A stretch of 10,158 nucleotides of DNA from Anaerolineales bacterium (GTDB lineage: Bacteria; Chloroflexota; Anaerolineae; Anaerolineales; DRMV01), in the NCBI GenBank assembly GCA_015484985.1, contig WFUL01000160.1, positions 1 through 10,158 on the forward strand. The letters run 5' to 3'. The position numbers were made by a program, and so were the translations under genes. This document shows, piece after piece, positions 5,795 through 10,158 of the stretch (position 1 is its first letter; the number at the start of each line of letters is the position of its first letter). The notes beneath the pieces are model-generated. The model was not told where the DNA came from and ran no database searches. It worked only from the letters and a program-made list of their open reading frames with translations.

Positions 5795-7832
5795 GCAGAC
5801 CCTTCATCACTGGCACATCGCCCTCATTGAGGCCATTGAGCGTCTTGCCCTCCCCCCCGTATTCCTGCTGAGCGCCCTGGCCATTCTTGTCGGTGTTGGA
5901 ACCGGGTACGTCGCGGTCTTTTTCATTCAGGGTCTACAATGGGTAGCCCGTTGGACCCAGACCGCGACCCAGACCTGGGGACTCATCGCCTTGTTCCTGG
6001 CCCTCATCCTCGGCGGTTTACTGACCGCCTTTATCGTGGTGTATCTGGCGCCCGAAGCCAAGGGCCACGGCGTACCCGAAGTCATGATGGCGCTGGTCAC
6101 ACGAGGGGGACGTATCGCACCCCGCATTGTGCTTCTCAAAGTGCTGGGTTCCATGCTCACCATCGGTGTGGGAGGCTCCGCGGGCCGGGAAGGCCCGGTG
6201 GTGCAGTCGGGTGCGGCGCTGGGTTCCACGGTGGGCCAGTGGTTCCGCATGAACGAAGAACGCCTCAAAATCCTGGTGGGCGCGGGCGCCGCGGGAGGTA
6301 TTGCGGCCACCTTCAACGCCCCCATTGCCGGGTCTTTGTTCGCCCTGGAAGTCATCCTGGGAGAATTCGGCATCGCCTATTTCGGTGTGGTAGTCATCGC
6401 CGCGGTGGCCGCATCCATCGTGAGCCAGGCGTATCTGGGTTACCGGCCGGCCTTCCATGTTCCGGCCTATGGTTTGAATTCGGCCTGGGAACTTCCCCTC
6501 TATTTGGGCCTGGCCGTCCTGTGCGCCCTGCTGGCCGTGCTTTTCATCCGCATGCTTTACGCCTTAGAAGACTACTTCGAACGCTGGCACCTGCCGGAAT
6601 TGCTCAAACCTGTCGTGGGTATGGTCCTCACTGGCGTCGTAGCCCTCCAGTTCCCTGAGGTTCTGGGCCCCGGCCTGGAATTCGTGGGCGAGACCATTGC
6701 AGAAAACATGCAGGAGCCTGTCTTCTGGCTCCTGGCCCTGGCGCTGGCCAAGTTAGTGGCCACCTCGTTCACCCTGGGTTCAGGAAACTCCGGCGGCGTC
6801 TTCGCGCCCTCTCTGTTCTCCGGCGCTGCCTTAGGCGGCGCGTTCGGCGTTTGGATGCAAAATCTCTTCCCCCATTTGCCCATCAACCCCGGTGCTTACG
6901 CTCTGGTAGGAATGTCCGCTACCTTCGCTGGCGCGGCACGCGCGCCCATCACCGCGGTGCTTATCGTGTTTGAGATGTCCAACGACTATCGCCTGATTCT
7001 CCCCCTGATGTTCGCCACAGTCATCAGCACTTTGGTGGCCCATTACCTGCATCCTGAATCGATTTACACCCTGAAACTGGTCCGTCGAGGTATTACCTGG
7101 CGCTTCGGACGGGACCGGGACCTCATGGAACGCATCACCGTAGCCGAGGCCATGAATCCCAATCCGGCCTTCGCACCGGACACCCTACCTGTACGCATGC
7201 TCCTGGACGTGCTCACCGAAGCTCATACCCACGGCCTTCCCGTGCTCAACAGCCATGGGGATTTGGTGGGCGTGGTCACCCTCACGGACTACCAGAAAGC
7301 CCTTCAGCGCCCGGATTTCGCGGATTTGTGCGTCCGGGACATCATGACCCGGGACGTGAAAGTCGCCTATCCGGACGAAAATCTCTGGCAGGTTTTGCGA
7401 CGTATGGGCATCCACAACATCGGACGCCTGCCGGTGGTATCCCGACAGAACCCGAAACGCCTGGTGGGCTGGATTCAACGTCGGGATATCATTCGGGCTT
7501 ACAACCTGGCATTGGCGAAACAGGAAGAAGAAGCCCAGCGCCGTCAGGAACTGGCCATGGCGCATCTCAATGGCAGCGAGATGGAATTCGAACACGTGGA
7601 AATCACCCCGGATGCCTGGGCCGCGCACAAGACCATCCAGGAATTGCCCCTTCCCCGTGACTGTTTGCTCATCGCCATCCGGCGGGGACGGCGGTTACTC
7701 TTCCCTCATGGAGACACCCTGCTCCTCCCCGGGGATCGGGTGGCCATTTGCACTCGACGGGACATCGTGGATGAAGTCGCCCGATTGCTCAAAGAAGGTC
7801 CCAAAGAAGAACCTCAAGTCATGACGGAATGA
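5766..7832 (+). CDS. CLC chloride channel/transporter with CBS pair and RCK_C domain
   Basis: 688 residues. The membrane part (about 32-430) is a CLC fold with the anion-selectivity motifs: GHGVPE (100-105), GSAGREGP (137-144) with gating Glu142, and GNSGGVFAP (340-348). GIAATFNAPIAGSLFALEV (178-196) precedes the position of the internal proton glutamate, which is Val196 here. The cytoplasmic part holds two CBS domains (about 455-512, starting TVAEAM; about 522-580, starting VRDIM), a charged linker, and an RCK_C/TrkA_C-like domain (about 607-678, ending LLLPGDRVAICTRRDIVDEV). CBS and RCK_C modules usually sense nucleotides or other ligands, implying regulated anion flux. The frame is open upstream to 5412, but only the ATG at 5766 gives a family-like N-terminus, and AGGA lies 7-8 nt before it. 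It overlaps the glycosyltransferase gene in another frame and is the last gene of the pgk run. Confidence 0.95.
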   Translation: MPNTLQVRLRQTLHHWHIALIEAIERLALPPVFLLSALAILVGVGTGYVAVFFIQGLQWVARWTQTATQTWGLIALFLALILGGLLTAFIVVYLAPEAKGHGVPEVMMALVTRGGRIAPRIVLLKVLGSMLTIGVGGSAGREGPVVQSGAALGSTVGQWFRMNEERLKILVGAGAAGGIAATFNAPIAGSLFALEVILGEFGIAYFGVVVIAAVAASIVSQAYLGYRPAFHVPAYGLNSAWELPLYLGLAVLCALLAVLFIRMLYALEDYFERWHLPELLKPVVGMVLTGVVALQFPEVLGPGLEFVGETIAENMQEPVFWLLALALAKLVATSFTLGSGNSGGVFAPSLFSGAALGGAFGVWMQNLFPHLPINPGAYALVGMSATFAGAARAPITAVLIVFEMSNDYRLILPLMFATVISTLVAHYLHPESIYTLKLVRRGITWRFGRDRDLMERITVAEAMNPNPAFAPDTLPVRMLLDVLTEAHTHGLPVLNSHGDLVGVVTLTDYQKALQRPDFADLCVRDIMTRDVKVAYPDENLWQVLRRMGIHNIGRLPVVSRQNPKRLVGWIQRRDIIRAYNLALAKQEEEAQRRQELAMAHLNGSEMEFEHVEITPDAWAAHKTIQELPLPRDCLLIAIRRGRRLLFPHGDTLLLPGDRVAICTRRDIVDEVARLLKEGPKEEPQVMTE

Positions 7833-7838
7833 TGTGTC

Positions 7839-7870
7839 TCGGACAAGGCTTTGGGGAATGTCCGACTTCT
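7839..7870 (+). terminator. Possible weak terminator after CLC gene
   Basis: TCGGACA (7839-7845) and TGTCCGA (7859-7865) form a 7-bp stem with a 13-nt loop, 7 nt past the CLC stop. CTTCTAT follows, an imperfect U-tract. The stem is perfect but the loop is large and the tail poor, so termination is plausible rather than clear. Confidence 0.4.
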
Positions 7871-7900
7871 ATACACACGTTTGGTTAGGACGAGTCGCAC

Positions 7901-7942
7901 AACAAAACAAACCCCGCGGGAGGCAGCCAGCCCCCGCGGGTT
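7901..7942 (-). terminator. Terminator-like GC-rich hairpin, minus strand
   Basis: AACCCCGCGGG (7910-7920) and CCCGCGGGTT (7933-7942) pair around a 12-nt loop, with one bulged C. On the minus strand the hairpin runs into TTGTTTTGTT (complement of 7901-7910), a U-rich tail. It would end the structured RNA and/or the glycosyltransferase transcript, facing the convergent CLC gene. Confidence 0.6.
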
Positions 7943-8076
7943 CCTGTTCAGACACCCCTTTCAACCTATGGGCCGCCACCCCCCGCGGGCGGTGAGCAGA
8001 TAGACCTTGCGTGCCATCATGGCCCACCTCCCGCTTGCCAGGGTGTTGTGCCCATAAGGGGTTTGGCACTTTTCTA
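7943..8076 (-). ncRNA. Candidate structured RNA between CLC and glycosyltransferase genes
   Basis: The 317-bp interval 7833-8149 has no conserved protein gene but is densely paired on the minus strand. Nested helices, given as plus-strand positions: 8056-8062 with 7954-7960 (7 bp); 8050-8055 with 7968-7973 (6 bp); 8041-8045 with 7977-7981 (5 bp); 8030-8034 with 7985-7989 (5 bp); and 8022-8028 with 7991-7997 (7 bp, one G-U). They enclose an apical loop of about 24 nt. The rod-like fold is followed by a terminator-like hairpin at 7901-7942, and TATAGA (complement of 8073-8078) could be a -10 box just upstream. GTGCC/GGCAC (8048-8052 with 8065-8069) offers a competing 5' hairpin. I do not recognise 6S, SRP, RNase P, tmRNA or a known riboswitch. 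It could instead be a structured 3' UTR of the glycosyltransferase mRNA. Confidence 0.42.
7961..8020 (-). CDS. Possible 19-codon small ORF inside the structured RNA
   Basis: A 19-residue reading frame (starting MMARKVYLLT, ending RPIG, stop TGA) has GGAGG 6 nt before its ATG, as good a ribosome binding site as any real gene in the window. The same GGAGG bases are paired in the main stem of the candidate RNA, so translation would need the stem to open. It could be a leader peptide or small protein, or the purine-rich motif may simply belong to the RNA fold. The peptide matches nothing I know. Confidence 0.2.
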   Translation of the reverse strand: MMARKVYLLTARGGWRPIG

Positions 8077-8149
8077 TATACCCGAGGCGTGTTAACAAGC
8101 CATTAGAGGTGAACCGGAAAACCCGACACAATGCCGTTCTTGCCTTCGG

Positions 8150-9577
8150 TCACCCTGCCAGACGCGCCAGGAAAGAGCCCGTCCTCCGTCCGGCCGAACC
8201 ATCGGTGTAAGTGCATTCCTGCTCGACGAACCGCCGTCGCGCCTCTTTCCGGGCCTCCGGTGCCTCCAGAGCCCGGTTCAGGGCGTCTCGTAGCGCCTTC
8301 TCATCGTGGGCCACTTCCCCGGCACCGGATTTCAAAAAACGGCTGTGAGTGGGCCAGTGGTCAATTTGGGACAGGCGCAGGGTGAACTTTCCCGGCCAGG
8401 GCTCGGGCGCGTCCATGCATACGCTCACGATAGGCGAGTCGTGGATGGCCGTTTCCACCACCATGGTGGAATACACCGTGGTGAACACATCGGCGTGGGC
8501 CATCATGGAGGACTTCTCGTCCATGTCCTCGCCGGAGTAGTAGCCCAGGGACCCGCCCAGAGGCACGGGCTTGACCACGTGTACGTGGGGATACTTACGG
8601 ACCAACTCGAACACTCGCTCCCGTTCCTCGGCGAAATGGGGCACGTCCATGAAATGATTGGGATGCAGTCGAATGAGTAACTGGGCCGGGTAAGCCAGTC
8701 GGTCTTCGGCCACCAGCCGTGCCAGGGCTTCAATGTTCTGGTAGTTGGGGGAGAAGGTCACAAAGGTACTGGCGTAGGCGATGAGTTTCCGGTTGGGGTC
8801 CAGGCCGTGTCGGCGGAAGTATTCTTCGCGCGGGAGCACCCAGTGTCGTCGGAAGTAGCCGTCGTAGGTGGGAATGCCACCGATATGCACGCGAGCCGGG
8901 TCCCAATCCGACCCCAGCACGGCTTCCTGCTTCTGGATTTCCGACCATACGTTCAGGTAGTCCACGGGCGCGCCAGGCAGGCTGTAACTGCTGGTATTGT
9001 CCCAGCCGATGATGACCGAGGCGGTGGGTACGCCGTGGCGCAGTTTGGCTTCTCGAAGGAGATAGCGGTCCAGACGCCAGCCAGGGGTGCTGGCCACCAC
9101 CAGGTCAGGCCGGAAGGTCTCGAAGATGTCTCGATAGATGTCGGGGGTGAATCGCCACTGGGCCCGGACCACCCACTGACGTGCGGCCTGGAAACGGCGC
9201 ATCAGGGCCACATAGGGTAGGATGAACTTGAGGATAAGGCGACGCCGCGCGTGGGCTTCGAAGGCTACCTGTTGAATGAAACTCTCCACCGCCCCTAGGG
9301 GGATGCGCCTGGACGCGCCCGCGCGGCGCAGGAAATCCAGCCAGTATTGGGTTCGATGTTGCACGGAGTAAAAATAGTGCCGGGCCTGCTTGAGGCGCAA
9401 ACCACCGAAGGTCAACCCCGGCCGTCCAAAGCGTTCCCGTAACACGTCAACCAGAGCATCATCGGTCAGGAGCAGGATTTCATGGCCCTGTTCCAGCAGG
9501 GTGGGTATCACATCCGTTTGCAAAAAGTACACCAGGGCCAGGCCATGGTCCGCACTCAACAAAATTCGCTTGCCCAT
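8150..9577 (-). CDS. GT-B-like glycosyl/glycerophosphotransferase, envelope polymer type
   Basis: 475 residues, soluble, no signal peptide. The N-terminus (KRILLSADHG, then LLEQGHEILLLTDD) is Rossmann-like and suits the first lobe of a GT-B fold. The C-terminal half resembles CDP-glycerol glycerophosphotransferases and capsule-type transferases: a start near KLIAYASTF (264-272), LLIRLHPNHF (300-309), the segment MMAHADVFTTVYSTMVVETA (358-377) where such enzymes bind the nucleotide donor, PIVSV, and the tail YTDGSAGRRTGSFL (457-470), like the DG.A..R ending of that family. It probably adds a sugar or polyol phosphate to an envelope polymer; donor and acceptor are unknown. An ATG lies 6 nt further upstream (9583), but the ribosome binding site fits 9577. 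The gene follows tRNA-Pro and a hairpin without a U-tract, so it may be read from the tRNA promoter. Confidence 0.83.
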   Translation of the reverse strand: MGKRILLSADHGLALVYFLQTDVIPTLLEQGHEILLLTDDALVDVLRERFGRPGLTFGGLRLKQARHYFYSVQHRTQYWLDFLRRAGASRRIPLGAVESFIQQVAFEAHARRRLILKFILPYVALMRRFQAARQWVVRAQWRFTPDIYRDIFETFRPDLVVASTPGWRLDRYLLREAKLRHGVPTASVIIGWDNTSSYSLPGAPVDYLNVWSEIQKQEAVLGSDWDPARVHIGGIPTYDGYFRRHWVLPREEYFRRHGLDPNRKLIAYASTFVTFSPNYQNIEALARLVAEDRLAYPAQLLIRLHPNHFMDVPHFAEERERVFELVRKYPHVHVVKPVPLGGSLGYYSGEDMDEKSSMMAHADVFTTVYSTMVVETAIHDSPIVSVCMDAPEPWPGKFTLRLSQIDHWPTHSRFLKSGAGEVAHDEKALRDALNRALEAPEARKEARRRFVEQECTYTDGSAGRRTGSFLARLAG

Positions 9578-9583
9578 AGTCAT

Positions 9584-9588
9584 CCCTC
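9584..9588 (-). promoter_or_regulatory. Ribosome binding site choosing the glycosyltransferase start
   Basis: GAGGG on the minus strand lies 6 nt before the ATG at 9577. It directly abuts the alternative ATG at 9583, where it could not function. Confidence 0.6.
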
Positions 9589-9598
9589 ATGATGCGAT

Positions 9599-9625
9599 GA
9601 CCCCCTTCCTAACAGGAAGGGGGTC
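9599..9625 (-). terminator. Perfect 11-bp hairpin between tRNA-Pro and glycosyltransferase gene
   Basis: GACCCCCTTCC (9599-9609) and GGAAGGGGGTC (9615-9625) pair perfectly around TAACA. It lies 11 nt past the 3' end of tRNA-Pro, where a tRNA terminator is expected. However, neither flank carries a U-tract: the minus strand continues TCATCGCATCATGAG into the next gene's ribosome binding site. It may be a factor-assisted terminator, a partial attenuator or an RNA-processing barrier. Confidence 0.5.
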
Positions 9626-9636
9626 TCATCAGACTG

Positions 9637-9710
9637 TCGGGGCGGGCGGATTTGAACCGCCGACCCCCGCAACCCCATTGCGGTGCGCTACCGGGCTGCG
9701 CCACGCCCCG
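9637..9710 (-). tRNA. tRNA-Pro (anticodon GGG)
   Basis: 74 nt including the discriminator base. Acceptor stem CGGGGCG/CGCCCCG with discriminator A, D arm GCGC-AGCCCGGTA-GCGC, anticodon stem CCGCA/TGCGG enclosing ATGGGGT (anticodon GGG), T arm GGCGG-TTCAAAT-CCGCC. C1-G72 and A73 are typical of bacterial tRNA-Pro. The 3' CCA is not encoded. Confidence 0.96.
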
Positions 9711-9721
9711 AAGCCAGCCTT

Positions 9722-9749
9722 ATTATACCCAGCGGGGCCGAGAAAGCAA
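9722..9749 (-). promoter_or_regulatory. Promoter of tRNA-Pro
   Basis: On the minus strand TTGCTT (9744-9749) and a perfect TATAAT (9722-9727) are spaced 16 nt apart, with the -10 box 11 nt before mature tRNA-Pro. The -35 box matches only its first three bases, but position and -10 are convincing. It diverges from the transposase gene. Confidence 0.62.
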
Positions 9750-9789
9750 GGTGCCGCGTTCTTTCACCTAAAAAGTTACCGAGGTGGTA

Positions 9790-9825
9790 GGGTTCTTCCA
9801 AAAGAAAATGTTACTGGAGGAACCC
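9790..9825 (+). promoter_or_regulatory. Hairpin sequestering the transposase ribosome binding site
   Basis: GGGTTCTTCC (9790-9799) pairs with GGAGGAACCC (9816-9825) over 10 bp with one G-U wobble, around a 16-nt A-rich loop. The 3' arm contains the GGAGG that should start the transposase at the ATG directly after the stem (9826). Transposase mRNAs are known to hide their start sites in this way when read from outside promoters. Confidence 0.5.
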
Positions 9826-10158
9826 ATGCCCCCCGAGGAACCGATGAACGTGGATGAGTGCCGGAAATACCTGCACAAGATGCACCCGTTGTATCGCAAG
9901 GCCCATCGTCGGCAACGGAGCGCTTTGTTGGACGAGATGGAGGCCGTCACAGGTTTGCATCGCAAGGGCCTCCTGCGTTTGCTGGACGAGGACTTGCGTC
10001 GCAAGCCACGGCGCGGACAACGGGGTCCGACCTACGCCCCGACCACCCGCCAGGTGATTCGAGCCTGCGCCGAGGCGCTGGATTATCCCTGTGCGGAACG
10101 CTTGCAGCCGGTGCTGCTGTCTACGGCCCGCACCCTGGCCCGACACGGGCACCTGACC
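9826..10158 (+). CDS. Integrase-type transposase, N-terminal part (runs off window)
   Basis: The frame stays open from the ATG at 9826 to the window edge, giving 111 residues of an incomplete protein. The N-terminus (VDECRKYLHKMHPLYRKAHRRQRSALLDEMEAVTGLHRKGLLRLL) resembles the helix-turn-helix start of integrase-core transposases of the ISNCY-like kind, in which a segment like RYRKA-KKEKSKILDEF-TGYNRKYAIRLL is common. A basic linker (RRKPRRGQRGPTYAP) and a second helical region follow. The DDE catalytic domain would lie beyond the window. The chosen ATG has GGAGG 5 nt upstream, itself inside a hairpin; an in-frame ATG at 9808 lacks such a site. Terminal inverted repeats cannot be confirmed because the other end is not visible. 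It is divergent from tRNA-Pro, with about 115 bp between them. Confidence 0.72.
   Translation, partial: MPPEEPMNVDECRKYLHKMHPLYRKAHRRQRSALLDEMEAVTGLHRKGLLRLLDEDLRRKPRRGQRGPTYAPTTRQVIRACAEALDYPCAERLQPVLLSTARTLARHGHLT

Noticed and set aside
7943..8076. Structured interval as a fluoride riboswitch, 6S RNA or SRP RNA
   Set aside because: The nearby CLC gene made fluoride sensing tempting, but the RNA is on the opposite strand and downstream of that gene, and I could not fit the consensus of any of these classes.
9390..9857. Plus-strand frame running through tRNA-Pro antisense and the transposase start
   Set aside because: It crosses a tRNA gene and promoter, and its residues over the tRNA are simply translated RNA.
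1..10158. CRISPR array, direct-repeat array or anti-phage cluster
   Set aside because: No regularly spaced repeats and no defence-type protein families are visible; the only mobile gene is the partial transposase at the right edge.

Overview
The window is a gene-dense, GC-rich bacterial chromosome segment. It carries ordinary housekeeping genes (pgk, three tRNAs) beside membrane and envelope genes. The protein set fits a Chloroflexota bacterium, perhaps a thermophilic Anaerolineae-like one: a lipoprotein cytochrome c, a DUF3105 protein, a lipoprotein rhodanese, and a CLC protein with CBS and RCK_C domains. That assignment is inferred from protein flavour, not from a marker gene.

Left part (1-2900, all minus strand). 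Transcription runs from a lipoprotein c-type cytochrome (2828) through a DUF3105 membrane protein and a small membrane protein with an HELGH zinc-protease motif. A 210-bp gap with its own promoter-like sequence and an inverted repeat follows, then a DUF302 protein and a lipoprotein rhodanese. Lipoprotein, haem and cysteine chemistry dominate, so an envelope redox or sulfur-handling function is plausible but unproven.

Middle (2970-7870). tRNA-Phe(GAA) and tRNA-Gln(CTG) form a minus-strand pair with a visible promoter and a strong intrinsic terminator. Divergent from them, on the plus strand, is a tight gene run: pgk, a DUF1232 membrane protein, a polyprenol-phosphate-type family 2 glycosyltransferase and a CLC chloride channel or transporter. 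Overlaps or very short gaps suggest one transcript.

Right part (7870-10158). Between the convergent CLC gene and a GT-B-like glycosyltransferase or CDP-glycerol-transferase-like gene lies a 317-bp interval without an annotated protein. On the minus strand it holds a long, nested, strongly paired RNA followed by a terminator-like hairpin. It also encloses a 19-codon reading frame whose Shine-Dalgarno sequence is buried in the stem; this is the best candidate for something undescribed. Upstream of the glycosyltransferase sit tRNA-Pro(GGG) with its own promoter and a perfect hairpin lacking a U-tract. The window ends inside an integrase-type transposase gene, whose ribosome-binding site lies in one arm of a 10-bp hairpin directly before its ATG.
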